The notes: generated from the sequence alone by a model not told the origin. Positions 18,506-27,909 are shown, counted from the first letter of the stretch. The stretch is 64,000 bases of DNA from Sulfitobacter sp. D7 (GCF_003611275.1 NZ_CP020694.1:2046001-2110000), one strand, 5' to 3'. A program made the numbers and translations.

Positions 18506-19366
18506 ATGCTCTACCCCACGGCTGACGACTGGCGCGCCGCGCCGCGCCGCAAAGTTCTGATCTTTGGCATGTCGGGCTTGGGCAAAACCCATCTGTCCAG
18601 CCTGCTGCGCGCCAGCGGGGATTGGTTTCACTACTCGATCGACTACCGCATCGGCACCCGCTATCTGGGCGAACTGATCGCCGACAACGCCAAGGCCGAG
18701 GCGATGAAGGTGCCGTTTCTACGTGATCTGCTGCTCAGCGATAGCATCTACATCGGCTCAAACATCACCTTCGACAATCTATCGCCCGTGGCTACGTGGC
18801 TCGGCAAACCCGGCGATCCCGCGCGCGGTGGGCTGCCCATGGCGGACTATGCAACGCGCCAAGAGGCGTTCCGCCGGGCCGAGATCAGCGCGCTGCAAGA
18901 CACCGCCTATTTCGCCAACCGCGCCGAAGCGCTCTACGGCTATCCGCATTTCATCTGTGACACCGGTGGCTCGATCTGCGAATGGGTCGACCCCGAAGAC
19001 CCGAACGACCCGCTGTTGCAACAGCTCTCGCAAGAATGCCTGCTGGTCTGGATCAAAGGCGACGAGGCCCATACCGAAGAACTGATCCGCCGTTTCGACA
19101 AAGCCCCCAAGCCGATGGCCTATCAGCCTGAATTCCTCGCCCGTGCATGGACCGATTATCTCGCGGAAAAGAACATCACCGAAGACGCCGTGAACCCCGA
19201 TGATTTCATCCGCTGGACCTATGCCGCCGCGCTGTCGCACCGCCAGCCGCGCTATGCTGCGATGTCGAAATGGGGCGTCACGATCACCCCTGCCGACATC
19301 GACACACTAAAAGCTCCCGAAGACTTTACCGATCTTATCGCCCGCCACCTACCCTCGGGCGGTTGA
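18506..19366 (+). CDS. P-loop ATPase/kinase-like protein, unknown function
   Basis: A 286-residue cytosolic protein. A Walker A motif lies at the N-terminus (KVLIFGMSGLGKTHLSSLL, residues 16-34). The acidic FICDTGGSICEWVD segment could supply the Walker B aspartate. The rest (FHYSIDYRIGTRYLGE and the YQPEFLARAWTDYLAE region) does not match a characterised family I can name, although similar proteins are found across Rhodobacteraceae. The size and P-loop spacing suggest a nucleotide or small-molecule kinase, which is inference. It is flanked by a permease and metA. Confidence 0.75.
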   Translation: MLYPTADDWRAAPRRKVLIFGMSGLGKTHLSSLLRASGDWFHYSIDYRIGTRYLGELIADNAKAEAMKVPFLRDLLLSDSIYIGSNITFDNLSPVATWLGKPGDPARGGLPMADYATRQEAFRRAEISALQDTAYFANRAEALYGYPHFICDTGGSICEWVDPEDPNDPLLQQLSQECLLVWIKGDEAHTEELIRRFDKAPKPMAYQPEFLARAWTDYLAEKNITEDAVNPDDFIRWTYAAALSHRQPRYAAMSKWGVTITPADIDTLKAPEDFTDLIARHLPSGG

Positions 19367-19422
19367 ACCCACCACGCCCAAGATTACCTGACTGCTCTGG
19401 CTACCCCTGAAAGACCTGTCTC

Positions 19423-20340
19423 ATGCCCATCAAGATCCCCTCCCGCCTGCCCGCCTTCGACGTTCTGCGCAACGAAGGGGTCATGGTGCTGGACGAGGAA
19501 CTGGCGTCCCGACAGGACATTCGCCCGCTGCGCATCGCCCTGCTGAACCTGATGCCCAAGAAAATCCAAACGGAGAACCAGTTCGCCCGTCTGATCGGCG
19601 CAACGCCTCTGCAGATTGAACTCAGCCTCATCCGCATGTCCGACCACCAAGCCCGCAATACGGCAGCAGAGCATATGGAAAGCTTCTATCGCCCCTTCGA
19701 GGAAATGAAGGCCGAGAAATTCGACGGGCTGATCATCACCGGCGCACCGATTGAGCATCTTGAGTTTAACGAGGTGACCTATTGGGACGAGTTGGGCGAA
19801 GTGATGGAATGGACCCAGACCAACATCCACTCCACCTTTGGCGTCTGCTGGGGGGGCATGGCGATGATCAACCATTTCCATGGGGTTAAGAAACACATCC
19901 TGCCCGAGAAAGCCTTCGGCTGTTTCCGCCACCGCAACCTCGCGCCCGCCTCGCCGTATCTGCGCGGGTTCTCGGATGATTGCACCGTGCCCGTCTCTCG
20001 CTGGACCGAGATGCGCCAAGACGAAGTGAACACGCACGCGGGCCTCACCACGCTTTTGGGTAGCGATGAAGTCGGCCCCTGCCTGATCGAAGACCCCGCG
20101 CACCGCGCGCTCTATGTCTTTAACCATTTCGAATACGACCGCGACACGCTGAAACAAGAGTATGACCGCGACGTTGAGAATGGCGTGCCGATCAACGTGC
20201 CCTGCAACTACTACCCAGAGGATGACCCATCGCGCACCCCGGTGAACCGCTGGCGCAGCCACGCGCATCTGCTTTACGGCAATTGGATCAACGAGATATA
20301 CCAAACCACCCCCTTCGATATGAATGAGATTGGCCATTAA
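19423..20340 (+). CDS. metA: Homoserine O-acetyltransferase of the MetA family
   Basis: A 305-residue enzyme activating homoserine for methionine synthesis. The nucleophile is C142 ([12 protein letters not shown]). Residue 111 is glutamate ([10 protein letters not shown]). In the MetA family Glu at this position goes with acetyl-CoA and Gly with succinyl-CoA use, so the product is predicted to be O-acetylhomoserine despite the common label succinyltransferase. Only 56 bases separate it from the upstream gene and I see no SAM riboswitch there. The 3' end overlaps the next gene by 17 bases. Confidence 0.94.
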   Translation: MPIKIPSRLPAFDVLRNEGVMVLDEELASRQDIRPLRIALLNLMPKKIQTENQFARLIGATPLQIELSLIRMSDHQARNTAAEHMESFYRPFEEMKAEKFDGLIITGAPIEHLEFNEVTYWDELGEVMEWTQTNIHSTFGVCWGGMAMINHFHGVKKHILPEKAFGCFRHRNLAPASPYLRGFSDDCTVPVSRWTEMRQDEVNTHAGLTTLLGSDEVGPCLIEDPAHRALYVFNHFEYDRDTLKQEYDRDVENGVPINVPCNYYPEDDPSRTPVNRWRSHAHLLYGNWINEIYQTTPFDMNEIGH

Positions 20341-21304
20341 ACTGCTGCTCGCCCTTCTGCTCGGACTGGCGCTGCTGGTGGCGCTTGTCCAATGGCGCGC
20401 CGCACGACATGAGGCGCGGGCCGAGGCCAGCTACCCGCCCGAGGGCGAGATCATCACGGTGGATGGCCTGCCGGTCCATGCCAAGGTTATCGGCAGCGGG
20501 CCTGATCTGGTGCTGATCCATGGGGCCAGCGGCAACCTGCGTGATTTCACCATGGGGTTCGCGGAACGGCTGAGCGATCGCTACCGCGTCATCATGTTCG
20601 ACCGCCCCGGCATGGGCTATACCGCCCGCCTCCCCGGCGCGCGTGGCGCGTGGAACCCGCTGGGGGAATCGCCCCAAGAACAAGCCGCGCTGCTGCAAAA
20701 GGCTGCCGACCAGCTTGGCGTCGAAAACCCCATCGTGTTGGGCCACTCCTTTGGCGGGGCTGTGGCGCTGGCCTGGGGGGTGCAGCGGCCCAAAGACACC
20801 GCCGCGCTGGTGCTTGTCTCTGCGGTGTCAGAGCCATGGCCCGGTGGGCTGGGCTGGATTTACAACGTCAGCGCCTCGCGGCTTGGCGGTGCGCTTTTTA
20901 TCCCCGCCGTCACCGCTTTCGTCCCCGAAGGCGTGGTGCAAAGCAGTGTTGAGGCGATCTTTGCCCCGCAGCCCGCGCCCGAGGGCTATGCCGAACATAT
21001 CGGCACCGGGTTGACCCTACGCCGCAGCGCCAGCCGCGCCAACGCCCAGCAGGTGCACCAGCTTCGCCCCCATGTGGTTGAAATGGCCGCACAATATGAC
21101 CGTCTGACCATGCCGGTTGAGATCATTCATGGCGATGCCGATACCATTGTGCCAATGCATATCCACGCCGAGGAATTGATCAAAGACATCCCGAACGGCG
21201 CGCTCACCCGACTGCCCGGCATGGGCCATATGCCCCATCATGCCGACCCGCAGGCCGTGGTCGACACAATCGACCGCGCCGCCACCCGTGCGGGTTTGCG
21301 TTAA
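20324..21304 (+). CDS. Alpha/beta hydrolase with N-terminal membrane anchor
   Basis: A 326-residue alpha/beta-hydrolase-fold protein. Residues 1-24 form a hydrophobic anchor or signal ([19 protein letters not shown]). The oxyanion region is [12 protein letters not shown], the nucleophile elbow [10 protein letters not shown], the acid lies in [10 protein letters not shown] and the histidine in [10 protein letters not shown]. The whole catalytic triad is therefore visible, placed outside the cytoplasm. The substrate is unknown. Its start lies inside the 3' end of metA (17-base overlap), which suggests coupling; a link to methionine metabolism is not evident. Confidence 0.86.
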   Translation: MRLAIKLLLALLLGLALLVALVQWRAARHEARAEASYPPEGEIITVDGLPVHAKVIGSGPDLVLIHGASGNLRDFTMGFAERLSDRYRVIMFDRPGMGYTARLPGARGAWNPLGESPQEQAALLQKAADQLGVENPIVLGHSFGGAVALAWGVQRPKDTAALVLVSAVSEPWPGGLGWIYNVSASRLGGALFIPAVTAFVPEGVVQSSVEAIFAPQPAPEGYAEHIGTGLTLRRSASRANAQQVHQLRPHVVEMAAQYDRLTMPVEIIHGDADTIVPMHIHAEELIKDIPNGALTRLPGMGHMPHHADPQAVVDTIDRAATRAGLR

Positions 21305-21353
21305 GCGCCTTAACATCCCATATTGAAACAAGAACAACCCGCAAGGAGCGCCC

Positions 21354-22223
21354 ATGGACCTGCCCTTTGACGGCGCAATCAGCGCCTTTTACGAGAATGA
21401 CGCCCCCGAGGACATTCGCCAAGCGATCCGCCGCTCCGACAAGGACGATATCCTTTCGCCCAGCTATCCGCATGACGAGCGTCTGTCGCGCAAAACCTAT
21501 GAGCGCGACTATGAGCGGTTGCAGATCGAAATGGTCAAATTGCAATCTTGGGTGCGCGAAACGGGCCAGCGCGTCGTCATGGTGTTTGAGGGCCGCGACG
21601 CCGCCGGAAAAGGCGGCACGATCCGCCGTATGCGCGAGAACCTAAGCCCCCGTTCCGCCCGTGTCGTCGCCCTGTCGAAACCCACTGAGACGGAACAGGG
21701 CGAATGGTATTTTCAACGCTATATCAAACACTTGCCCACCGCGGGCGAGATGGTGTTTTATGACCGCTCTTGGTACAATCGCGGGGTGGTGGAAAAGGTT
21801 TTCGACTTTTGCACCCCCGAACAGCGCGCGCATTTCTTTGAACAAGTCACCCCGTTTGAGCAGATGCTCGTCGAAGACGGCATTCACCTGATCAAGTTCT
21901 GGCTCAACGTGGGCCGGGCCGAGCAGTTGCGCCGCATGCTGTCGCGCGAATCCGACCCGTTGAAGCAATGGAAGCTCAGCCCCATCGACGTCAAAGGTCT
22001 CGCCAAATGGGAGGAATATTCGAGCGCCATCGCCGAGACCCTGCTGAGCAGCCATACGGATGAGACCCCTTGGACGGTGATCCGATCCGACGATAAGCGC
22101 CGCGCCCGACTGGCCGCGATGCGCCACCTGCTGAACCGCTTCGACTACCCCCAGAAAGACGCCAAAGCGATTGGCAAGATCGACGACGAGATTTGCGGCG
22201 GGCCGGACATCTGGGATGCCTAA
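21354..22223 (+). CDS. ppk2: Polyphosphate kinase 2
   Basis: A 289-residue PPK2-family kinase that transfers phosphate between polyphosphate and nucleotides. The Walker A motif is FEGRDAAGKGG (from residue 78), and the Walker B region is VFYDRSWYNRGVVE. Lid residues occur in LRRMLSRESDPLKQWKLSP. The single-domain size fits class I (NDP to NTP), but class cannot be set from motifs alone. A CAAGGAG ribosome site precedes the start. The stop overlaps the start of a TetR-family gene by eight bases. Confidence 0.92.
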   Translation: MDLPFDGAISAFYENDAPEDIRQAIRRSDKDDILSPSYPHDERLSRKTYERDYERLQIEMVKLQSWVRETGQRVVMVFEGRDAAGKGGTIRRMRENLSPRSARVVALSKPTETEQGEWYFQRYIKHLPTAGEMVFYDRSWYNRGVVEKVFDFCTPEQRAHFFEQVTPFEQMLVEDGIHLIKFWLNVGRAEQLRRMLSRESDPLKQWKLSPIDVKGLAKWEEYSSAIAETLLSSHTDETPWTVIRSDDKRRARLAAMRHLLNRFDYPQKDAKAIGKIDDEICGGPDIWDA

Positions 22224-22833
22224 GCGCGGCTATCATCACGGCAACCTGCGCCAAGCCTTGATCGACGCAGCACTTGAGTTGATCGAGCAGCGCGGCCCCA
22301 CGGGCTTTACCCTCTCCGAGGCCGCTAAACGCGCGGGCGTCACCCCGGCTGCGGTCTATCGCCACTTCGAAGGCCGCGAAGACCTGATCGCCGAGGCCGC
22401 GCATCAAGGCTATGATATCTTTGCCGAATTGATGGAATTTGCTTACGAATCCGGCCAGCCCTCAGCCCTCAAAGCCTTCGAGGCCACGGGCCGCGCCTAT
22501 CTGGCATTCGCGCGCAAATACCCCGGCCATTACATCGCCATGTTCGAATCCGGCATCTCGGTGAACCGCACCCCGGAACTGGCCCATGCCGCCAACCGCG
22601 CCAATGGCGTGCTAGAGCGCGCAGCATCCGACCTCAGCCAGCATATCCCGGCAGACAAACGCCCGCCCGCTTCGATGTTCTCGGCCCATATCTGGGCGAT
22701 GAGCCACGGCGTGGTCGAACTTTTCGCCCGCAACTCCCCCGGTCGCGCGTCGCCCTTCCCAGCAGATGACCTGCTGGAAACCGGGATCGGGATTTACCTG
22801 CGCGGGCTGGGATTGGTCAGCCCCGACGAGTAA
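22216..22833 (+). CDS. TetR/AcrR-family transcriptional regulator
   Basis: A 205-residue regulator. The N-terminal HTH is FTLSEAAKRAGVTPAAVYRHF at residues 34-54 (quoted in part: SEAAKRAGVTPAAVYRHF). The C-terminal ligand domain (YLAFARKYPGHYIAMFES) resembles the WHG/TetR_C_33-like type. The start at 22216 lies inside the last codons of ppk2, so the two should be co-translated, and a role in controlling the PPK2 transcript is possible. The effector is unknown. Confidence 0.86.
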   Translation: MPKRGYHHGNLRQALIDAALELIEQRGPTGFTLSEAAKRAGVTPAAVYRHFEGREDLIAEAAHQGYDIFAELMEFAYESGQPSALKAFEATGRAYLAFARKYPGHYIAMFESGISVNRTPELAHAANRANGVLERAASDLSQHIPADKRPPASMFSAHIWAMSHGVVELFARNSPGRASPFPADDLLETGIGIYLRGLGLVSPDE

Positions 22834-22846
22834 GGTTTAGCGGCCC

Positions 22847-23842
22847 TTAGGCCGCCACCCTCATGTTTTGCAAGACATCCGCCGCAATCTCAAACGAGCG
22901 CAACCGCGCCGCGTGATCGTGGATTTGCCCGGTCAGGATCAACTCATCCGGGCAGTGCTGTGCGATCAGCGCCTCAAGCTGCCGCTTGACCGTCTCTGGG
23001 CTGCCCACGGCAGACACGCGCAGCGCATGATCCACCCCCTGCCGCATCCCTGCGCCAATCTCGGCGTCTATGTCACGCACCGGGCGTGGCAGCTTGCCGG
23101 GGCGGCCAGTGCGCAGACGGGCGAATGCCTGCTGCATGGTGGTGCGCAGATAGGCCCCCTCTTCATCCGTGTCGGCAGCGAATACGTTGACCGCCAGCAT
23201 GAAGCGCGGCGCGGGGCAGGCTTCGGAAGGTTTGAAATCACGACGGTAGATGGCCGTGGCCTCCTCCAACGCATCGGGCGCAAAGTGAGAGGCAAAGGCA
23301 TAAGGCAGCCCAAAATGCGCCGCCAGTTGCGCACCGTATAGCGAGGAGCCGAGGATCCAGATCGGCACATGCGTCCCCTCACCCGGATGCGCACGCACCG
23401 GCGACCGCGGGTCGGCGTCACCCAGATAAGCCATCAACTCGGCCACATCATCGGGGAAGTGATCGCCGCCACTCATGCCGCGCCGCATGGCACGCATCAC
23501 CGCCTGATCGCCGCCCGGCGCACGCCCTAGCCCCAAATCGATCCGGTCGCCATGGATCGCCGCCAAGGTCCCAAACTGCTCGGCAATCGCCAAAGGCGCG
23601 TGATTGGGCAGCATCACCCCGCCCGCCCCAACGCGAATATGCTGCGTGTGGTCCGCCACATGCCCCAGCAAAACCGATGTCGCCGCCGAGGCGATGCCCG
23701 GCATGTTATGATGCTCAGCCATCCAGAAGCGGTGATAGCCCTTGGCTTCGGCCAATTGGGCCAACGCGACGGAATTGGCGATGGCGGTGGCGGTGTCTGA
23801 CCCTTCGGGCACCGGGGCAAGGTCTAGAACTGAATACTGCAT
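22847..23842 (-). CDS. LLM-class (luciferase-like) flavin-dependent oxidoreductase
   Basis: A 331-residue single-component group member of the bacterial luciferase family: [16 protein letters not shown], then [34 protein letters not shown] and [11 protein letters not shown]. Such enzymes use FMNH2 or F420-like cofactors; the substrate cannot be deduced. Databases often call close relatives MsnO8-like. The ATG at 23842, with GGAGACA upstream, matches the conserved N-terminus, although the frame stays open 72 codons upstream. It is convergent with the TetR gene and divergent from the porin. Confidence 0.88.
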   Translation of the reverse strand: MQYSVLDLAPVPEGSDTATAIANSVALAQLAEAKGYHRFWMAEHHNMPGIASAATSVLLGHVADHTQHIRVGAGGVMLPNHAPLAIAEQFGTLAAIHGDRIDLGLGRAPGGDQAVMRAMRRGMSGGDHFPDDVAELMAYLGDADPRSPVRAHPGEGTHVPIWILGSSLYGAQLAAHFGLPYAFASHFAPDALEEATAIYRRDFKPSEACPAPRFMLAVNVFAADTDEEGAYLRTTMQQAFARLRTGRPGKLPRPVRDIDAEIGAGMRQGVDHALRVSAVGSPETVKRQLEALIAQHCPDELILTGQIHDHAARLRSFEIAADVLQNMRVAA

Positions 23843-24080
23843 GACTGTCTCCTGTGTTGCGCTTGATATAGGCAGGCGCCGCCCCGCCCGGAACCACGGG
23901 GGCTGAGAAAAACCAACGACTTGGGCGAAATTTCCGTCGTTCACAATGTTATGTTCTAACGCATGCCAGCTATGCGCAGACGGTCCTTGCGGCTCCCCCA
24001 TGTCGGGCATATCCGAAAGACCTTCACAACCAGACTTCGCCAGTCGCAGACAAGCCATGGTCCAACACTAGGCAAATGCC

Positions 24081-24770
24081 ATGAATATCAAACACCTTAT
24101 CGGGTTCGGCCTTACCGCCGGGCTGCTCTCTTCCGCCGCCTATGCGCAGGACAACATCACCACCGGTTTCGACCCGGTGATCGAAGACCGCGCCATGACC
24201 TCCATGATTGGCTGGACCGCAGGCGTCTCTGCCGCCACACGTTTCAACACGTCGGATGATTTCGATCACCTCGAAAACGAAGTCGAAGGCTTTGTCGAGC
24301 TGACCTACGGCGGCTTCCACACCGGCCTCAGCGCAACATCGCTCTACCAAGACCCGACAGATGACGTCGAGTTCGAAGCAAACCTCGGCTATGGCGCGGA
24401 CTTCGGTCAGGGTCTCAGCTGGGATCTGACCTATGGCTATATCTGGCTGAACGATTCCGAAAACCACAGCGAAGAGATCACCGCGACACTGGGCTTCCCC
24501 ATCGGTCGTGACGCCTCCGGCGCCTTTGCTGTGATCATCGACCCCGACAATGGCGAAAGCGATCAGGAAGTCGCGTTCGAAGCGCCCCTGTCCGAGCGTT
24601 GGACCGCCGTTGGCCTCATCGGCAACAGCGACCGTGACGACAACATCTATGCCGAAGCCGGCGCCGTTTACGACTTTGGCGATGGCATCAGCTTTGAAGC
24701 GCTCTACGAAGACACCAACGATGGCGACGGCGTGTTGGGCTTCACCGTGAGCTACGAAATCGGCGGCTAA
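24081..24770 (+). CDS. TorF-like outer-membrane beta-barrel protein
   Basis: A 229-residue exported protein with a signal peptide IKHLIGFGLTAGLLSSAAYA, cleaved before QDN. The mature part is an acidic beta-strand-rich barrel (VEGFVELTYGGFHTGLSATS, then LSWDLTYGYIWLND) and resembles the Gcw_chp/TorF family of putative porins. No substrate is known. The stop is followed by a clear terminator, so it is a single-gene unit. Confidence 0.8.
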   Translation: MNIKHLIGFGLTAGLLSSAAYAQDNITTGFDPVIEDRAMTSMIGWTAGVSAATRFNTSDDFDHLENEVEGFVELTYGGFHTGLSATSLYQDPTDDVEFEANLGYGADFGQGLSWDLTYGYIWLNDSENHSEEITATLGFPIGRDASGAFAVIIDPDNGESDQEVAFEAPLSERWTAVGLIGNSDRDDNIYAEAGAVYDFGDGISFEALYEDTNDGDGVLGFTVSYEIGG

Positions 24771-24800
24771 GCCGTCTCGGGATCACGGTTCCTAGATCAG

Positions 24801-24832
24801 AGGCCGTTGCGGGAAACCGCAGCGGCCTTTTT
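24801..24832 (+). terminator. Intrinsic terminator after the TorF-like gene
   Basis: An 11-bp stem (GGCCGTTGCGG/CCGCAGCGGCC, one G-U pair) with a GAAA tetraloop is followed by five T residues. Confidence 0.9.
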
Positions 24833-24867
24833 CATGACCAGCAGCCACACATGCCAGCCCACAAACG

Positions 24868-24897
24868 AAAAAGGGCCACCCCGGAGGGCAGCCCTTT
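24868..24897 (-). terminator. Intrinsic terminator of rplM-rpsI
   Basis: Read on the minus strand, AAAGGGCTGCC and GGTGGCCCTTT pair (two G-U pairs) around a CTCCGG loop, and the stem runs into five T residues. It lies 20 bases after the rpsI stop. Confidence 0.85.
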
Positions 24898-24917
24898 CGC
24901 AAACTTGATCGGTAAGC

Positions 24918-25418
24918 TTAACGCTTGGAGAACTGGAAGCTCCGGCGCGCTTTGGCCTTACCGTATTTCTTCCGCTCGACGACGCGGCTGTCACGGGTCA
25001 GGAAGCCTGCCGCTTTCAGCGCACCGCGCAGGGAGGGATCATAAAGCTGCAGCGCCTTGGAGATGCCGTGCTTAACCGCGCCCGCTTGACCCGACAGACC
25101 GCCGCCTTTGACAGTTGCGAACACGTCGAACTGGCCTTCGGTGTTGGTGATGCCGAAAGGCTGTGCCAGGATCAACTGCTGCACGGGACGCGCGAAGTAT
25201 TCGTTCTGCGGCTTGCCGTTGACGATAACCTTGCCGGAACCGGGCTTGATCCAAACGCGGGCGACCGCGTCTTTACGTTTGCCGGTGGCATAGGCGCGGC
25301 CCAGTTCGTCACGAACCGGCTCGCGCGGGGTCATTTCGGTTTCGGTGCCCTGCACGCCGCCGATGTTCTCGGTCACGGCTGCTTCGAGACCGTCGAGGGA
25401 TTTGATTTCGTCAGCCAT
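24918..25418 (-). CDS. rpsI: 30S ribosomal protein S9
   Basis: A 166-residue S9 with the alphaproteobacterial N-terminal extension (about 40 acidic residues) before the conserved core [17 protein letters not shown]. It ends in the canonical basic tail FQFSKR. The start at 25418 gives MADEIKSL; an ATG two codons upstream (25424), overlapping the rplM stop, is also possible, and both fit the GGAG site. Co-transcribed with rplM as in most bacteria. Confidence 0.97.
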   Translation of the reverse strand: MADEIKSLDGLEAAVTENIGGVQGTETEMTPREPVRDELGRAYATGKRKDAVARVWIKPGSGKVIVNGKPQNEYFARPVQQLILAQPFGITNTEGQFDVFATVKGGGLSGQAGAVKHGISKALQLYDPSLRGALKAAGFLTRDSRVVERKKYGKAKARRSFQFSKR

Positions 25419-25420
25419 GC

Positions 25421-25882
25421 TCATGCACTCCGCGTGTTTTTCTTGTTCAAGGATTTAACATCCAGAACTTCGGGGCTCTGCGCCTCATGGGGGTGATCGC
25501 TACCTGCATAGACGCGCAGGTTGGTCATGATCTGGCGGCTCAGGCGGTTGCCGGGCAGCATGCGCTTGACCGCTTGGGTCACAACACGCTCAGGATGCGC
25601 GCCCTCAAGGATCTGTGCCTTGGTGCGCGACTTGATGCCACCGGGGTGGCCGGTGTGCCAGTAGAAGTGCTCTTCGCGCTTCTTGCCGGTCATCTGCACC
25701 TTGTCGGCGTTGATGACGATCACGTTGTCGCCGCAATCCATATGCGGTGTGAAGGACGGCTTGTGCTTGCCGCGCAGGCGCGTGGCGATGATCGAAGCGA
25801 GACGGCCCAGCACGACGCCTTCGGCGTCGATGATGATCCATTTCTTGTCGATATCTGCCGGTGTCGCAGAAAAGGTTTTCAT
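25421..25882 (-). CDS. rplM: 50S ribosomal protein L13
   Basis: A 153-residue L13: [20 protein letters not shown], then [16 protein letters not shown] and [20 protein letters not shown]. First gene of the rplM-rpsI operon, with a good promoter 63-90 bases upstream. The stop overlaps a potential rpsI start. Confidence 0.98.
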   Translation of the reverse strand: MKTFSATPADIDKKWIIIDAEGVVLGRLASIIATRLRGKHKPSFTPHMDCGDNVIVINADKVQMTGKKREEHFYWHTGHPGGIKSRTKAQILEGAHPERVVTQAVKRMLPGNRLSRQIMTNLRVYAGSDHPHEAQSPEVLDVKSLNKKNTRSA

Positions 25883-25944
25883 GGATGAATTCCCGTTTAA
25901 GGTTGGTCGGAACGAGGAATCCCCGCCCGGTGTCTGATGGAGGG

Positions 25945-25972
25945 GTTATAACCACCTGCATCGCCGGGTCAA
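25945..25972 (-). promoter_or_regulatory. Sigma-70 promoter of rplM-rpsI
   Basis: On the minus strand TTGACC (25972-25967) and TATAAC (25950-25945) are separated by 16 bases, ahead of a leader of about 55 bases. It is the best -35/-10 pair in the window. Confidence 0.7.
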
Positions 25973-26042
25973 GCGCAGCAATCGCGGATTACGTAAGCAA
26001 AATCAGTTACTTATGATTTAGGTATAATAATACCCCAAATTT

Positions 26043-27458
26043 CTACACGCTGATCTGCTCTGGCGGATTGTCCAAGAGACAGCGCAGGCGCTGCATCGCC
26101 GCCTCAAAAGAGCGCAGAGAGACATGGGCGTTCACCGCGATGCGCACCGCATGGGGCGCGCGGCCATCGCGCAGGGCAAATTCATCAGCAGACCGGATTT
26201 GCACGCCCTGCGCCTCTGCGGCCCGACAAAACCCCGCCGCCCGCCAGCCGGGGGGCAGGTGCAGCCACAAAAACGGCACATCGCGCGACCACTGCAATTC
26301 ATGGCCGCCCAGATGGTTCACCGCGACTTCTACATATTCACCCAACCGCTCGCGGATGTCGTTGCAGATCCCCTTCATCCGGGGATCGGTCAGCAGAATG
26401 CGCGTGGCCTCAGCCAAGGGGCGGGCAAGGCCGAAGTATCCGTATTCCGCCACCCGCCGCAAATCCGCTGACCTGCCTTTCGGTGCCAGCGAAAACCCCA
26501 CACGCAGCGCCGGCGTAAGCTCTTTCGAGATCGACGAGACATGCCAAACATGTTCCGGCCAAAGCGACCGATAGCTCGGCGCGCGGGCCGAGCCCATGCG
26601 ATAGCAATCGTCTTCCAATATTTCCAACCCGTGCCGCTTTGCGACCTCTAGCAATGCGCGCCGCCGTTCTAGACAGGTGTGGCTGCCGGTCGGGTTGTGC
26701 ACCTCAGGCGTGGTGCAAAACACCTGCGCGCCACTGTCGCGCGCGGCTTTGTCCAGCGCCTCTGGCAAGACGCCATCTTTGTCCATCGCCACGCCAACCA
26801 CTTCTGCGCGCAACACCTCTGCTGCGCGGCGAAACCCAGCATAGGATAGGTCTTCAACCAGCATCACCGGCTTTGGCCCAGTCAGTATCGCCTGAAGTAC
26901 CAATACAATCCCGCTCTGCCCGCCATGAGAGAGCACCACGTCTTGCTCGCTCAGCGGCCCGAGGGAGAGATGCGACAGCCAGTCGACCACCGCTTGGCGC
27001 ACCGGGGCATAGGCATCGCGGGTGGGATAATTCATCAGCTCTTCGCCCGGCACATCCGCCACCTGCCGCAGGGCGCTGCGGATCAGGGCCACCTGCCCCA
27101 TGTCTGGTAAGCGCGGGCTAAAAAGGCTGACCGCATCGGTATCGGAGATCTCTAACTCTTTGATCCAGCTATCTTGTTCGCGATTCCAGACATCTTCGCG
27201 AATGGCGGCTTGCGGCGGGGCGACAAAAGTGCCCCGGCCGACCTCGGCCTCCAGCAAACCTTCGTCCGTAAGAATGGTATAGGCCCGCGCCACGGTGCCG
27301 GGGGTGATCCCCAACTGCCACGCCAGCTCGCGCACAGGCGGCAGCTTGTCCCCCACGGCCAGTGCACCGGATGTGACCCCCTCGCGGATCGTGAGGGCGA
27401 CGAGTTTGTACTTCGGTCCCTGCCCTTCGGCGAGGGTTGGCTGCCAAATTGTACCCAT
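26043..27458 (-). CDS. MocR-type regulator: GntR HTH fused to PLP aminotransferase-like domain
   Basis: A 471-residue MocR/GabR-family protein. The GntR winged helix spans residues 14-80 (GALAVGDKLPPVRELAWQLG, then ITPGTVARAYTILTDEGLLE). The fold-type I PLP domain follows, with HNPTG at 254-258, the acidic residue at LEDDCYR (281-287) and the cofactor lysine at K312 (SSISKELTPALRVG). Such proteins sense an amine or PLP derivative and bind direct or inverted repeats. The start codon sits inside an ATTGTA-N5-TACAAT repeat, implying autorepression, and further copies lead to the divergent DUF1127 gene. The ligand is unknown. Confidence 0.92.
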   Translation of the reverse strand: MGTIWQPTLAEGQGPKYKLVALTIREGVTSGALAVGDKLPPVRELAWQLGITPGTVARAYTILTDEGLLEAEVGRGTFVAPPQAAIREDVWNREQDSWIKELEISDTDAVSLFSPRLPDMGQVALIRSALRQVADVPGEELMNYPTRDAYAPVRQAVVDWLSHLSLGPLSEQDVVLSHGGQSGIVLVLQAILTGPKPVMLVEDLSYAGFRRAAEVLRAEVVGVAMDKDGVLPEALDKAARDSGAQVFCTTPEVHNPTGSHTCLERRRALLEVAKRHGLEILEDDCYRMGSARAPSYRSLWPEHVWHVSSISKELTPALRVGFSLAPKGRSADLRRVAEYGYFGLARPLAEATRILLTDPRMKGICNDIRERLGEYVEVAVNHLGGHELQWSRDVPFLWLHLPPGWRAAGFCRAAEAQGVQIRSADEFALRDGRAPHAVRIAVNAHVSLRSFEAAMQRLRCLLDNPPEQISV

Positions 27459-27552
27459 TACAATATTCCTGTGGTCAAATTGTATCGCGCTTTGTACCCT
27501 TGTACCTGTAGGCTTTCTACACTTTGTGTCAATACAATTTCGCCAATACAAA
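27446..27552. promoter_or_regulatory. Multi-site operator region between MocR and DUF1127 genes
   Basis: The core TTGTA or its complement TACAA occurs seven times in 107 bp. There is a perfect inverted repeat ATTGTA-N5-TACAAT at 27448-27464 across the MocR start codon, ATTGTA at 27479, a tandem TTGTAC pair at 27492 and 27500 (8 bp apart), and a CAATACAA pair at 27530 and 27544 (14 bp apart). These are likely MocR-binding sites. Confidence 0.6.
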
Positions 27553-27568
27553 TTCAAGGAGTTCTCCC

Positions 27569-27799
27569 ATGACACAGGCTCGCCCTATCAGCGCCGATGC
27601 AATGACATTGATGACATACCGCGCCCTGCCGGTCCCTGCGATGATCGCGCTGCGCTTTGCGGCGGTCGTGACCACATGGGCGGCCCGCCGACGCACCCGG
27701 ATCGCGCTTGCTGCGCTTGAGCCGTGGGAGCTTGATGATGCGGGACTTACACCGGAACAAGCCTCAGCCGAGGCTTCCCGCGTGTTCTGGCAGGCGTAA
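27569..27799 (+). CDS. DUF1127 small basic protein
   Basis: A 76-residue protein ending in the DUF1127 pattern RTRIALAALEPWELDDAGLT followed by EASRVFW. Alphaproteobacterial DUF1127 proteins are often stress-induced and some bind RNA. The start at 27569 has AAGGAG at the ideal distance. It is divergent from the MocR gene and downstream of several shared TTGTA-type sites, and is followed by a strong terminator, so it is a compact regulated single-gene unit. The target or partner is not visible. Confidence 0.88.
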   Translation: MTQARPISADAMTLMTYRALPVPAMIALRFAAVVTTWAARRRTRIALAALEPWELDDAGLTPEQASAEASRVFWQA

Positions 27800-27831
27800 C
27801 TTCCCTGTGGCGTCCGCCAGACCTCTTCCTT

Positions 27832-27857
27832 GGGCCGGGTTTTCCCGGCCCTTTTTT
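27832..27857 (+). terminator. Intrinsic terminator after the DUF1127 gene
   Basis: A perfect 8-bp stem GGGCCGGG/CCCGGCCC with a TTTT loop is followed by six T residues. Confidence 0.92.
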
Positions 27858-27909
27858 CGTAGTCTCGCGCAGACGCCCAGCCCGGAATCAAGCCGCAGGC
27901 GCCGGGCCA

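Noticed and set aside
19367..19422. Possible SAM riboswitch before metA
   Set aside because: Only 56 bp are available and I find no pseudoknot or conserved core of a known SAM riboswitch class.
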